Shown here: positions 25,166 through 35,060 of the stretch, in pieces
Layout: each line of letters starts with the position of its first letter
Numbering within the stretch: the first letter of the stretch is position 1
Source of the DNA: Caldifarciminota bacterium
GTDB lineage: Bacteria > Hydrothermota > UBA3073
Reading direction: 5' to 3'
Length of the DNA: 64,000 bases
Assembly (NCBI GenBank): GCA_030606335.1
Contig: JAUWGP010000012.1
Coordinates: 1-64,000, forward strand
Position numbers and translations under genes: made by a program
The notes under the pieces: generated by a model
What the model was told of the DNA's origin: nothing
What the model saw: only the letters and a program-made list of their open reading frames with translations
Databases searched by the model: none

Positions 25166-25468
25166 GAAACGGTGAATGGGAGAAAGGGAGTAAGGCGAAA
25201 GGCGTAGAGAGTAGAGCGTAGGGCGATAAACTGAGAAACGGAGAAACTGAGGGTAAGTACTAAGCAGTAGGCAGTATGCAGTATTAAGAGAGATGGAATG
25301 GGAGAAACGGTGAATTGGGGAAAGGGAGAAGAGGGAAGTCAATTAACAATGCAAAATTAGCAATTAGCAATGCAAAATGTCATATTAACTTTTTACTTTT
25401 AACTTGTCTTTTAACTCAACAAACCCAATAAACACAACAAACACAATAAACTCAAATAGGAAAATGTT
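25166..25468 (+). repeat. Word tracts between ftsI and murE
   Basis: GAGAAACGGTGAATGG octamers, GCGTAGA heptamers, AAGCAGTAGGCAGTATGC words, AATTAGCAATGCAAAATG, TTTTTACTTTTAACTTG and AACCCAATAAACACAAC words fill the spacer. There are no palindromes and no gene. Confidence 0.7.
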
Positions 25469-26908
25469 ATGCTTCTAAAGGAAATTATACCAGATGCAAT
25501 AGAAGAGTTGAAGATTGATTCAGAGCTTGCTAATATTGATATTAAAGGAATTGCATATGATTCACGTGATGTTAAACCCGGGTACGTATTTTTTGCCAGA
25601 AAGGGTGAGAAGTTAGATACGCATAATTATATAGAGGATGCCCATAATAGAGGTGCAGTTTTATTTATAGTAACAAAGGATGTTGACAATCCATATCCAA
25701 AAATAGTTGTAAAAGATTCAAGGAAAATGCTTGCTGTTCTCTCCGGCAGATTCTATGGTAATCCCTCAGAGAAAATGAAGGTTGTAGGGATAACTGGTAC
25801 AAATGGAAAAAGCACAGTAACCATCATATTACATTCAATTTACGAAACCAGTGGTATTCCATGTGGACTTATTGGAACTATTTTTTATAAAATATCATCA
25901 TCAACTCTTTCTGCGAATCTGACAACCCCTGAGTCACTTGATATTGCGAGGTTAATGCATAAGATGTTAAAAAGGAACGTAAATAATGTTGTTATGGAGG
26001 TATCCTCACATGGCATAGCACAGAGTCGTATAGAAGGAATAGATTTTGATATTTCAGGTCTTACATGTATTGGCAGAGACCATCTTGATTATCATCTGAC
26101 ATTTGAAAATTATCTTGAGACCAAACTATCTTTCTTCAGGGGATTAAAGAAGCAAGGCTTAGCTGTGTTACCACAGGGAGATTATTTTAAACTATTTAAA
26201 TCCAGTACCGGTGCAAGGACATTAAGCTATGGTTACACAGGTGGATTGGATTATTGTGGAAATATAATCTCAATAGGAAGGGAAGGTATGGAGTTGGAGT
26301 TTGAAACGCCTTATGGTAAAGAAAAATTTCATTCAAGGATGACTGGAAGACACAATGCATTTAACATACTTCTAGCATATACAATCGCAAGAGAGGATGG
26401 TCTTCAGCCATCAGATATAATTGAAGGTATTAAAAAGGTGAGTATGATTCCTGGAAGATTTGAACGCATTGGAAATGTCATCGTGGATTTTGCTCATACG
26501 CCGGATGCAATGACTGCAGTTTTGAAATCGGCAAAGGGTTTTACAAAAGGAAAGTTAATTACCGTATTTGGGTGTGGAGGAGATAGAGATAAAGGTAAAA
26601 GACCCTTAATGGGAGAAGTTGCATCCAGTTTATCTGACTCCGTATTCATAACATCAGATAATCCAAGAACAGAGGACCCTTATACAATAATAAAAGACAT
26701 AGAAGAAGGGATAAGTGGGAAAAATTATGAGGTTATCTTTGATAGAAAGAATGCTATAATAAAGGCATTAAACTTAGCTTGTGAGGATGATATCGTGCTT
26801 ATACTTGGTAAGGGACACGAAACATACCAGATAATTGGCAAAGAGAAAAGACCCTTTAATGATAGGGAAGTTGTTAAGGAAATATTGGGGAAGATGGAAA
26901 TCAATTAA
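25469..26908 (+). CDS. murE: UDP-MurNAc-tripeptide synthetase (meso-DAP type)
   Basis: The 479-residue Mur ligase adds the third amino acid to UDP-MurNAc-dipeptide. It has the N-terminal UDP-binding domain (IAYDSRDVKPGYVFFA), the ATP loop GITGTNGKST at about 108-117 and the central MEVSSHG motif. The DNPR-x-E-D-P motif at about 397-404 marks meso-diaminopimelate specificity. This supports a Gram-negative-type peptidoglycan. The last two residues come from a repeat word (ATCAATTAACAATGC). Confidence 0.95.
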   Translation: MLLKEIIPDAIEELKIDSELANIDIKGIAYDSRDVKPGYVFFARKGEKLDTHNYIEDAHNRGAVLFIVTKDVDNPYPKIVVKDSRKMLAVLSGRFYGNPSEKMKVVGITGTNGKSTVTIILHSIYETSGIPCGLIGTIFYKISSSTLSANLTTPESLDIARLMHKMLKRNVNNVVMEVSSHGIAQSRIEGIDFDISGLTCIGRDHLDYHLTFENYLETKLSFFRGLKKQGLAVLPQGDYFKLFKSSTGARTLSYGYTGGLDYCGNIISIGREGMELEFETPYGKEKFHSRMTGRHNAFNILLAYTIAREDGLQPSDIIEGIKKVSMIPGRFERIGNVIVDFAHTPDAMTAVLKSAKGFTKGKLITVFGCGGDRDKGKRPLMGEVASSLSDSVFITSDNPRTEDPYTIIKDIEEGISGKNYEVIFDRKNAIIKALNLACEDDIVLILGKGHETYQIIGKEKRPFNDREVVKEILGKMEIN

Positions 26909-27014
26909 CAATGCAAAATTAACAATTAGCAATTCAAAATGTCATATTAACTTTTTACTTTTGCCTTTTTACTTTTAACTTGTCTTTTAACTCAATAGCC
27001 AATATGGGTTTGAT

Positions 27015-28334
27015 ATGCAACTTACAACAAATGAGCTTATCAAGGTTGTAGAAGGAAAGGCAAGAGGAATATCCTATGATAAAATTGAAATCGCTGGGAT
27101 TTCTGTGGACTCAAGAACAATAAGGAAAAATGAGGTCTTTTTTGCCATAAAAGGGGAAAGATATGATGGACACGATTTTCTTAATGAAGTTCAGGAAAAA
27201 GAGGGAGTGTTTAGTGTAATCGAGAAAGACGAGAACTCAAGGGGTGTATTGGTTAAGGATACTAAGTTAGCTCTTTGTCATCTTGCCCGATATTATCGAA
27301 GTAAATTCAAACCCTTAACCATAGCTATAACAGGTTCGAATGGCAAGACTACAAGTAAATGTCTCACCAATCTTGTTCTTAGACAGAGATTCAATGTTCT
27401 TTCATCTCCCCGTAGTTATAATAACGAGATTGGCGTCCCGCTTACAATATTTCAGCTTCAGAAAGAGAATGAGGTTCTTCTTCTTGAATTTGGCATGAAC
27501 CACAAGAATGAGATTAAACACCTATCCGATATAGCGAAACCAGATATCGGGGTAATTACAAATATCGCTCCTGTTCATATTGCTAATTTCAGTTCCATTG
27601 ATGAAATACTACGAGAAAAAATCAAACTTACAAGGTCTTGCAATACCGTTTTGTTAAATGCAGATGACGATATGCTAATGGGAGCTTTAGAGGATATAAA
27701 TTCAAAAAAGGTTATAACCTTTGGAATAAAGACAGGTGATATTAGAGCAATAGATATTACCCTTGACAAAAGTGGTTCTAAATTTAAATTAAATAATAAT
27801 GATTTCTTCCTACCACTTTTTGGAAAACATAATATATATAACGCATTGGTTTCTATAGCCTTAGGTGATATACTTGGGGTAGGCAGAACAAACAGTATGT
27901 TCGCTCTTATGAAAGCAACCCCAGAGAATGGAAGGGATAAACAGATATACATAAATAACTCCATAATTGTAGATTCAACATACAACTCTAATCCTGTGTC
28001 GCTTATATCATCACTTGAGGGTATAGGGTTAATAAAGGGAAGAAAAATAGCAGTTATTGGTGACATGCTTGAATTGGGTAAAAAGGCGGCTCAGTACCAT
28101 AGAGAAGTTGGTAAAAGATTAAAAGAATTAGATATTCAGGCGCTTTTTACTTATGGAGAATTAGCAAGAGAAATTGCAGAGTATGCAATGCTTCCATTCG
28201 TCTCTTCATATCATGACATTGATAAGCTTATAAGAGAACTAAAGAAATTCATAAGAGATGGGGATGTCATCTTAGTCAAGGGTTCAAGGAAGATGAAAAT
28301 GGAGAGAGTGGTGGAGGAGCTGTGTGAAATGTGA
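27015..28334 (+). CDS. murF: UDP-MurNAc-tripeptide D-Ala-D-Ala ligase
   Basis: The 439-residue Mur ligase joins D-alanyl-D-alanine to UDP-MurNAc-tripeptide, the last cytoplasmic peptide step. It has ISVDSRTIRKNEVFFA near the N terminus, the ATP loop AITGSNGKTT at about 109-118, LLEFGMNHKNEI and YNSNPVSL, all typical of MurF. It follows murE after a 106-bp spacer of AACAATGCAAAATT and TTTTTACTTTT words. No Ddl gene, which would supply the D-Ala-D-Ala, is seen in the cluster. Confidence 0.95.
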   Translation: MQLTTNELIKVVEGKARGISYDKIEIAGISVDSRTIRKNEVFFAIKGERYDGHDFLNEVQEKEGVFSVIEKDENSRGVLVKDTKLALCHLARYYRSKFKPLTIAITGSNGKTTSKCLTNLVLRQRFNVLSSPRSYNNEIGVPLTIFQLQKENEVLLLEFGMNHKNEIKHLSDIAKPDIGVITNIAPVHIANFSSIDEILREKIKLTRSCNTVLLNADDDMLMGALEDINSKKVITFGIKTGDIRAIDITLDKSGSKFKLNNNDFFLPLFGKHNIYNALVSIALGDILGVGRTNSMFALMKATPENGRDKQIYINNSIIVDSTYNSNPVSLISSLEGIGLIKGRKIAVIGDMLELGKKAAQYHREVGKRLKELDIQALFTYGELAREIAEYAMLPFVSSYHDIDKLIRELKKFIRDGDVILVKGSRKMKMERVVEELCEM

Positions 28335-28498
28335 AATGTTAAATGTTAGATGTTGAATGTGGAGTGTGAAATTTGGAATGTTTAATGTTGAATGTGGAGT
28401 GTGAAATGTTAAATGTTAAATGTTGAATGTTAGATGTTTAATGTTTAATGTTATTGATCAATTGTCAATCGTAAATTGTAAATCGCCAATTATCAGCT
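28335..28498 (+). repeat. AATGTTA heptamer tract
   Basis: The tract follows the murF stop immediately, in the same orientation as the copy in the Wzi-like gene. It ends in CAATTGTCAATCGTAAATTG words before mraY. Confidence 0.75.
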
Positions 28499-29575
28499 AT
28501 GCTTTATTATTTCTTATATCCACTTGCAGATAAGGTTGGGCTATTTAACCTCTTCAGATATATAACCTTCAGAGCGGCTTACGCTGGTACAACTTCACTT
28601 CTTATCATGATTTTGTTGGGGCCGCATATCACGAGATGGCTCAAAAATAAGGGGTTCGTTTCAGGTATAAGAGAACCTTCCCTTAAAAAACATGAGGTTA
28701 AGAAAGGTACTCCACTTGCGGGACCCCTTATTATTATGTCAATAATTGTCTCATCCCTCCTGTGGACAGATATACAAGAACCCTATTTCTGGATTATGAT
28801 GTATACTGTTATTACGTTAGCAATTCTTGGGTTTTCAGATGATTTAAAGAAGATAAGATTGGGTAAAGGTGTATATGGTAGATACAAGTTTTTGTGGCAG
28901 ATTCTAATCGCTATACCCATTGCAGTATTTATGGTGGTTTTCCCCAAAAGACCTGATTTTGCTACTATGACCACACTTCTATTTTTAAAGAATATGTTCT
29001 GGAATTTAGGAATCTTTTACATACCTTTTGTAATAATTGTCTTAGTTGCAACTACAAACAGCGTTAATATTGCTGATGGAATAGATGGTCTTGCCTGTGG
29101 TCTTGTTGGAATTGCTACGGTTGCGTATGTAGTACTCTCATATTTGACAGGGCATTACAAATTTGCCTCTTATCTGAATATTCTTTTCATTCCTGGCAGT
29201 GGAGAGGTTGCAGTTGTTCTTGCATCCGTTGTGGGAACAGCTATAGGATTCCTGTGGTTTAATGCACATCCTGCAGAGGCATTTATGGGTGATATGGGGT
29301 CACTTCCACTTGGAGGATTATTGGGAGCTTCAGCCATTCTCATAAAACAAGAGATTTTATTGATAATTGTATGTGGAGTTTTTGTGGCAGAAGCATTATC
29401 CGTTATAATACAGGTTTTATTTTATAAAAGAACGGGTAGAAGAGTTTTCAAAATGGCTCCACTTCATCATCATTTCGAGCTCATGGGAGTGTCTGAGTCT
29501 AAGCTTGTTGTTAGGTTCTGGATAGTGGGGATAATATTTACACTGATTGCAATATCTACTCTAAAGATTAGATGA
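28499..29575 (+). CDS. mraY: Phospho-MurNAc-pentapeptide transferase
   Basis: The 358-residue integral membrane enzyme has about ten hydrophobic helices. It transfers phospho-MurNAc-pentapeptide to undecaprenyl phosphate, making lipid I. Family signatures are KKGTPLAG, LGFSDDLKKI, NSVNIADGIDGLACG, the substrate-binding GDMGSLPLGG and the cytoplasmic PLHHHFE. All catalytic Asp positions appear present. The ATG at 28499 gives the usual MLYYFLYPL start. Confidence 0.96.
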   Translation: MLYYFLYPLADKVGLFNLFRYITFRAAYAGTTSLLIMILLGPHITRWLKNKGFVSGIREPSLKKHEVKKGTPLAGPLIIMSIIVSSLLWTDIQEPYFWIMMYTVITLAILGFSDDLKKIRLGKGVYGRYKFLWQILIAIPIAVFMVVFPKRPDFATMTTLLFLKNMFWNLGIFYIPFVIIVLVATTNSVNIADGIDGLACGLVGIATVAYVVLSYLTGHYKFASYLNILFIPGSGEVAVVLASVVGTAIGFLWFNAHPAEAFMGDMGSLPLGGLLGASAILIKQEILLIIVCGVFVAEALSVIIQVLFYKRTGRRVFKMAPLHHHFELMGVSESKLVVRFWIVGIIFTLIAISTLKIR

Positions 29576-29854
29576 GTTGCAAGATGTTAAATGGGATAAA
29601 AGTTGATTAGTTGATTAGTTAATTAGTTGAATGGGATAAGAGTTGATTAGTTGAATAGTTAATTAGTTGATTAGTTGAATAGTTAATTAGTTGATTGGTT
29701 GAATGTTGGATGGAATGTTAAATATTACATGTTACATGTTTAATGTTGAAGGTGGAATGGAATGTGAAATGTTACATGTTACATGTTTAATGTTGAATGT
29801 GGAATGAAATGTTGAATGTGGAATGGAAAATAATGAAGGTGTAAGGAAATAGAT
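29576..29854 (+). repeat. TTGATTAG octamer and AATGTTA heptamer tracts
   Basis: TTGATTAGTTAATTAG words (29603-29700) pass into TTGAATGTGGAATG and TTACATGTTAAATG words up to the murD start. No gene or palindrome is seen. Confidence 0.75.
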
Positions 29855-31177
29855 ATGAATCTTGTAGATAAAAGAGTATCTGTGGTTGGGCTTAGAAGAA
29901 GTGGAAGTGCGGTTGTATCTCTTCTTAAAAGGCGAGGTGCATTCGTGTTTGGTAGTGATACTGATAAGACATTGGATGTGTCATCTCTTGATATACCACT
30001 TGAACTTGGTAGGAATACGAAAAGGATACTTGGTGCAGACCTTATCGTTGTGAGCCCGGGTGTCTCTTTAAATAATCCGATAATTAAGGCTGCCAAGAAA
30101 GAGGGTATCAAAATTATTGGCGAACTTGAGCTCGCATCCTATTATATACAATCTAAAATTATAGCTGTAACCGGCACAAACGGTAAGACTACAACATGTC
30201 TGTTAATAGATAGTATAATGAAGGCTGCATCAGTTGATTCTGTGGTGGCTGGTAATATATATCCTGGAACACCTCTTTCTCTTATAGTTGATAAAATATC
30301 CCCTGATACTGTGGTTATAGTTGAGGTTTCTTCTTTCCAATTGGAAACAATTGAGAAGTTCAGACCATATATTGGTGTTTTACTTAATGTAACACCTGAT
30401 CACCTTGACAGACACCCATCTATGGAGGAATATATAAAAATAAAGTCGAGAATTTTTGAAAACCAGACAGAGGAAGATTTCGCTGTTATGAATTATGACG
30501 ATATAAATATAAGGAATTTACAAATTAGAACAAGGTCAAAGAGATATAATTTTTCAATTACTGAAGGTCCACAGATGAGTGTGTATACGAAAAATGGTTT
30601 CATTTGTTTTAATGACAAACAACTTATGGAGATCCCTGCAATTGATATACCACTTGAGGATATACTTGCAGCAATCAGTGTGGTAGGTATATGTGGTATT
30701 AAACAAAATTCAATAATAGAAGGGCTTAACTCATTTAAGGGAGCACCTCATAGAATGGAACATATAGGAGAGGTATACAAAAGAACATTTATAAATAATT
30801 CGATGTGCACAAATCCCTCATCCTTTGTAAAGTCACTTGAGGTTCTTACCAAGAGACCCGTCTTGATTATGGGTGGTAAATCAAAAATGGTTGATGTTGA
30901 ACCTATTCTCGATTCGATAGTTAAGGAAGTAAAATTTTGCGTTGTTGTAGGTGAGATAAGCAAGCTCATTATAAGTGGTTTAAAGAAGAAGAATTACTGT
31001 GATTTCTATGTTGCGAAAGAAATGAAGGATGCTGTTAGAAAGGCATATTCAGTTTCCTTACCTGGTGATATAGTTATACTTTCACCAGGATTCGCATCAT
31101 TCGATATGTTTGAAAATTTTGAGGAGAGAGGAAACACCTTTAAAAAAGAGGTAGATAATTTATTTGAGGATTGGTGA
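29855..31177 (+). CDS. murD: UDP-MurNAc-L-alanine D-glutamate ligase
   Basis: The 440-residue ligase adds D-glutamate. It has an N-terminal Rossmann-like domain (VSVVGLRRSGSAVVSLL), the VSPGVSLNNPII segment, the ATP loop AVTGTNGKTT, EVSSFQLE and NVTPDHLDRH. A C-terminal ligase domain carries LIMGGKSKM. It lies four bases upstream of ftsW. All family motifs are intact. Confidence 0.95.
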   Translation: MNLVDKRVSVVGLRRSGSAVVSLLKRRGAFVFGSDTDKTLDVSSLDIPLELGRNTKRILGADLIVVSPGVSLNNPIIKAAKKEGIKIIGELELASYYIQSKIIAVTGTNGKTTTCLLIDSIMKAASVDSVVAGNIYPGTPLSLIVDKISPDTVVIVEVSSFQLETIEKFRPYIGVLLNVTPDHLDRHPSMEEYIKIKSRIFENQTEEDFAVMNYDDINIRNLQIRTRSKRYNFSITEGPQMSVYTKNGFICFNDKQLMEIPAIDIPLEDILAAISVVGICGIKQNSIIEGLNSFKGAPHRMEHIGEVYKRTFINNSMCTNPSSFVKSLEVLTKRPVLIMGGKSKMVDVEPILDSIVKEVKFCVVVGEISKLIISGLKKKNYCDFYVAKEMKDAVRKAYSVSLPGDIVILSPGFASFDMFENFEERGNTFKKEVDNLFEDW

Positions 31178-31181
31178 ACAT

Positions 31182-32264
31182 ATGGAACAAGCCAAAAAAG
31201 GATTAGACGTAACTCTATTACTTGTAACAGTAACCCTTCTTCTCCTGGGGTTACTTGCAATCTATTCTTCAAGCTCATTCCATGCTATTAGGAGTAAGGA
31301 TAACAGTCTATTTTATATTGTAAATCAGTTAAGGCCACTTTTTATAGGAGGTCTACTTGCATTAATAATAAGTAAGATAAATTACAAAATTTGGGGAAAA
31401 CTTTCGCCGGTCTTTCTGTTATTTGCATTGTTTTTACTCTTCTATGTTGTATATTTCAGCAAACCAATAAATGATGTTCAGAGATGGATAAAAATTGGTG
31501 GTGTGTCTATACAACCCAGTGAATTTGCCAAGATAGCAATTATTCTCTGGATTTCCTATTATCTCACCAGATACAGGGAAAAGATAAAAAGGCTGCGTTG
31601 GCTTTTACCAGTGGTTTTGGTCTCTTCTGCTGTTATTGTTTTACTTATACTTGAGCCATCTTTTGGTGTGGCGTTCACAATCTGCCTCTCTGTGTTAATC
31701 CTGATGTTTGTTGGAGAGGTTAAAATGAAATATATAATCATCTTTACAGGTCTTGTTGGAATCATGTTATTATTAAGTATGTCAAGAACTCCATATGCAA
31801 AAACACGGTTCTCTAATTATTTATCAGGTGAGGTGTATCAGGTAACCCAGTCTATGCAAGCCATAGGCTCGGGTGGAATTTTTGGTGTGGGTCTTGGACA
31901 GGGTAAAGAGAAATTATTCTTTTTACCTTACCCGCATACAGATTTTATCTTCGCAAGTTTTGCAGAGGAAATTGGTTTGGTTGGTTCTATTCTGATATTT
32001 GGTCTTTTTTCTATATTCTTTTTACGAGGGATAAGAATATCCGCACATGCTCCAACAAAATTTGGGAGTCTTCTTGCATTCGGGCTATCCTTAAACATAT
32101 TTCTCTCAGCGCTTCTACACATAGGTGTGGCTTCTGGTTTAATTCCAACCACCGGGATTCCTTTGCCGTTTATATCATATGGAGGAAGTTCACTTGTAGT
32201 CAACCTTGTATCTGTAGGAATACTTCTAAATATATCAAAACAGGGAAAGATGTTGATTAGTTGA
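31182..32264 (+). CDS. ftsW: SEDS-family peptidoglycan polymerase FtsW
   Basis: About 360 residues and ten membrane helices. FtsW polymerises lipid II during septation, working with the FtsI upstream. Seen motifs are RWIKIG, QPSEFAKIA, the HTDFIFA loop with the catalytic Asp, and the C-terminal PLPFISYGGSS. One oddity is EPSFGVA where most FtsW/RodA proteins have EPDLGTA. The ATG at 31182, just after the murD stop, is preferred over a TTG inside murD. The C terminus (MLIS) is read from a TTGATTAG repeat. Confidence 0.93.
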   Translation: MEQAKKGLDVTLLLVTVTLLLLGLLAIYSSSSFHAIRSKDNSLFYIVNQLRPLFIGGLLALIISKINYKIWGKLSPVFLLFALFLLFYVVYFSKPINDVQRWIKIGGVSIQPSEFAKIAIILWISYYLTRYREKIKRLRWLLPVVLVSSAVIVLLILEPSFGVAFTICLSVLILMFVGEVKMKYIIIFTGLVGIMLLLSMSRTPYAKTRFSNYLSGEVYQVTQSMQAIGSGGIFGVGLGQGKEKLFFLPYPHTDFIFASFAEEIGLVGSILIFGLFSIFFLRGIRISAHAPTKFGSLLAFGLSLNIFLSALLHIGVASGLIPTTGIPLPFISYGGSSLVVNLVSVGILLNISKQGKMLIS

Positions 32265-32670
32265 TTGGTTGAAGGTGGAATGGAATGTTACATGTTAAAT
32301 GTTAAATGTTTAATGTGGTAGGAGTCCGTCGTTTGACGGACGATAATAGGTAGGAGAGACTTCTCTACCTGTCGGTAGACAGGCAAGTCTCGATAAATTC
32401 CCATACTGGTTAATCGGGGTTGGGAAACCCCTCCTACAAAAAGGAAGGTAGGAATCCGTCGTTTGACGGACGATAATTTGGTGAATGTTAGATGTTACAT
32501 GTTGAATGTTTAATGTGGAATGGGATAAAAGTTGATTAGTTGAATAGTTAATTATGAAATGACCCAATAACCCGATTACTCTGAGACCCTATGACTCAAA
32601 GATTTTATGTGTAAACTCAACAAACTCAATGAACCCAATAAACTCAATGAACTAAATAAACCAAACAATT
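32265..32670 (+). repeat. Word tracts and GTAGGAG hairpin repeats
   Basis: AATGTTA words are followed by two copies of GTAGGAGTCCGTCGTTTGAC (hairpin TCCGTC/GACGGA) at about 32323 and 32450. Between them, GAGACTTCTC...GCAAGTCTC and GGGGTTGGGAAACCCC hairpins occur. CCCAATAAACTCAATGAA nonamers precede murG. Related GTAGGAG hairpins lie at about 52312 and 52486. No gene is seen. Confidence 0.7.
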
Positions 32671-33720
32671 ATGAAGGTTCTAATAGCAACTGGGGGAACG
32701 GGTGGACATATATTTGTAGCTCTTGCATTAGCTCGTGAGTTGAATAAGTATGGTATTAATACAGTTTTTACGGCATCAGGTAACCAGGATGATTTTAAGG
32801 AATGGCCTTGCTATTACATACATATGAAAGGGCTTTTGGGGAAAAATATTTTGAAGAAGTTAATGTTCCCATTCTCATTTTCTTTATCGATGGTGGAGTC
32901 ATTTCTTGTAATTGTCAAGGAGAGACCACAGGCAGTACTTGGTACGGGTAGCTATCCTTCGGTTACACCGGCTCTTGCATCGAAATTCTTTCTCATACCT
33001 TTATTTATTACAGAGATAGATTCTGTACCTGGTATGGCAACAAGATTTCTCTCATTTTTTGCCTCAAGGATTTACTTGTGTTACAAGGATGCAACAAGAT
33101 GGTTGCCAAAAAGCAAAACAAGGGTGTTTGGCTGCCCGGTGAGGGCGTTAAGGTTCATAAATAACAATACAGCAAAAGAAAAGCTCGGTTTTAATTCCAG
33201 TTTACCTTTGGTTTTTGTATTCGGAGGTTCAAGCGGAGCAAGAAGAATAAATAATCTAATGGTTAATTTAGTACCCCAGTTAGGGAGTATTCAGTTTCTT
33301 CTATCTACAGGTATAAGGGATTATAATGAAATAAACGAAAAGTTGGAAGGTTATAATAATGTGAAGATATATCCATTTATTGATGATATGGGACTTGGTT
33401 ACAGTGCAGCAGATCTGTTAATATCAAGGGCAGGAGCACTAACCCTTGCAGAAATCATTAAATTTAAAAAACCTGCTATTTTGATACCATTTCCCTATGC
33501 GACACTACAACATCAATATAGAAATGCCAGGTCTCTCGAGGAGATGGGTTGTGTAAGGGTAATAACTGAAAAGGTTCTTTCAGCTGAGAAGTTGAAAGAA
33601 GTGATAGAAAATTTGATAGAGGATGCTGACCTAAGAAAAACTATGACCAACTGTTTTCCTGATGCAAATAATGGGGCAAAGAATATTTCCAAAGATATAG
33701 CTAAATGTTTAGGCATATAA
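32671..33720 (+). CDS. murG: UDP-GlcNAc:lipid I GlcNAc transferase
   Basis: The 349-residue GT-B enzyme makes lipid II at the inner face of the membrane. The N-terminal domain has ATGGTGGHIFVALALA and GTGSYPSVTPALASK. The C-terminal domain has FGGSSGARRIN and the donor-binding segment SRAGALTLAEIIKFKKPAILIPFP followed by HQYRNA. The start follows the AACTCAATGAA repeat without a clear ribosome-binding site. Its stop lies inside the murC start region (16-bp overlap). Confidence 0.95.
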   Translation: MKVLIATGGTGGHIFVALALARELNKYGINTVFTASGNQDDFKEWPCYYIHMKGLLGKNILKKLMFPFSFSLSMVESFLVIVKERPQAVLGTGSYPSVTPALASKFFLIPLFITEIDSVPGMATRFLSFFASRIYLCYKDATRWLPKSKTRVFGCPVRALRFINNNTAKEKLGFNSSLPLVFVFGGSSGARRINNLMVNLVPQLGSIQFLLSTGIRDYNEINEKLEGYNNVKIYPFIDDMGLGYSAADLLISRAGALTLAEIIKFKKPAILIPFPYATLQHQYRNARSLEEMGCVRVITEKVLSAEKLKEVIENLIEDADLRKTMTNCFPDANNGAKNISKDIAKCLGI

Positions 33721-35060
33721 ATCATATACATTTGGTTGGTATTGGCGGCTCTGGAATGAGTGGAATTGCAGAGGTACTTATTCGTTCAGGTTACAAGGTT
33801 ACAGGGTCTGATATAAAAAGGTCAGCTGTAACCGATAGACTTGAGAGACTCGGTGCAGCTATAGTGTACAGGCATAGAGGGGAAAATGTAAAGAATTCAG
33901 AAGTGCTTGTTTATTCATCCGCTATAAAGGATTCCAACCCTGAAATCGTGGCTGCTCAAATGAAGGGAATACCAATTATACCAAGGGCAGAAATGCTTGG
34001 TGAGTTAATGAGAATGAAACAGGGTATAGCCATTGCGGGAACGCATGGTAAGACAACCACAACCTCGATTGTTGCCAGAATACTTGAATTTTCTGGTTAT
34101 GACCCTACTGTTGTGGTTGGAGGTAGAATAAAGAATATAGGAACAGGTGGAAAACTTGGAGAAGGCGAGTATTTTGTATGTGAAGCAGATGAGAGTGACC
34201 GGTCTTTTTTATGTTTATCTCCAGTAATATCAATGATAACATCAATTGACGCTGATCATCTTGATATGTATAAGGATATTGAGGAAATAAAAGCTGCATT
34301 TGTTGAGTTTGCTAATAGAGTTCCTTTTTATGGATTTTTAATACTTGCCTATGATGATGAAAATGTTAAGGGTATAATAGAGAAGGTAAGAAGAAGGACC
34401 ATTACATATGGTCTTTCCCGAGGTGTGAATGTGCTGGGATATGACTTGTCTCTTGGTGTGACCTCAGAATTTAGTGTAAAGAAGAATAGGGATAAAATTG
34501 GTAGGTTCTCTTTCCCCCTTCCGGGTAAGCACTATGTAACAAATGCTGTTGGTGCAATAGCCCTTGGTTTAGAATTGGAGATTCCGGGAGGTTGTTTGAG
34601 AGATGCAGTTGCAGGTTTTGAAGGAGTGGAAAGGAGATTTGAATTCATCAAGAAAGACAATATAAGAATTATAGATGATTATGCCCATCATCCAAAGGAA
34701 ATAGAGGAAACTATAAAAGCCGCGAGACTTATACAGGATAAGAGGATAATTATTATATTTCAACCACACCTCTACTCAAGGACCTTTAAGCTTCTTGATG
34801 GTTTTGCAAAAAGTTTGGGTATGGCAGATGAGGTTATAGTAACGGATATATATCCTGCCAGAGAGGAGCCAATTCCCGGGGTAACTGGAAAGATTATTGT
34901 AGATAAGATGATTAAAAATGGAAAAAAGGCTTTGTATATCCAGGAAAGTAGGGAGATAGCGAAACATGTTAAAAAAATGGTAAAGAAAGACGATATGATT
35001 CTAACACTTGGGGCAGGTAATATCCGAAAGGTGGCATTAGAACTTAATAAAATCCTATGA
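33705..35060 (+). CDS. murC: UDP-MurNAc L-alanine ligase
   Basis: The 451-residue ligase adds L-alanine to UDP-MurNAc, the first peptide step. It begins with HINHIHLVGIGGSGMSGIAE, has the ATP loop AGTHGKTTTTS at about 108-118, FVCEADESDRSF, and a C-terminal domain with IDDYAHHPKEIE and FQPHLYSRT. The ATG at 33705 lies within the end of murG, so translation is coupled. Its stop overlaps the murB start as ATGA. Confidence 0.96.
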   Translation: MFRHINHIHLVGIGGSGMSGIAEVLIRSGYKVTGSDIKRSAVTDRLERLGAAIVYRHRGENVKNSEVLVYSSAIKDSNPEIVAAQMKGIPIIPRAEMLGELMRMKQGIAIAGTHGKTTTTSIVARILEFSGYDPTVVVGGRIKNIGTGGKLGEGEYFVCEADESDRSFLCLSPVISMITSIDADHLDMYKDIEEIKAAFVEFANRVPFYGFLILAYDDENVKGIIEKVRRRTITYGLSRGVNVLGYDLSLGVTSEFSVKKNRDKIGRFSFPLPGKHYVTNAVGAIALGLELEIPGGCLRDAVAGFEGVERRFEFIKKDNIRIIDDYAHHPKEIEETIKAARLIQDKRIIIIFQPHLYSRTFKLLDGFAKSLGMADEVIVTDIYPAREEPIPGVTGKIIVDKMIKNGKKALYIQESREIAKHVKKMVKKDDMILTLGAGNIRKVALELNKIL

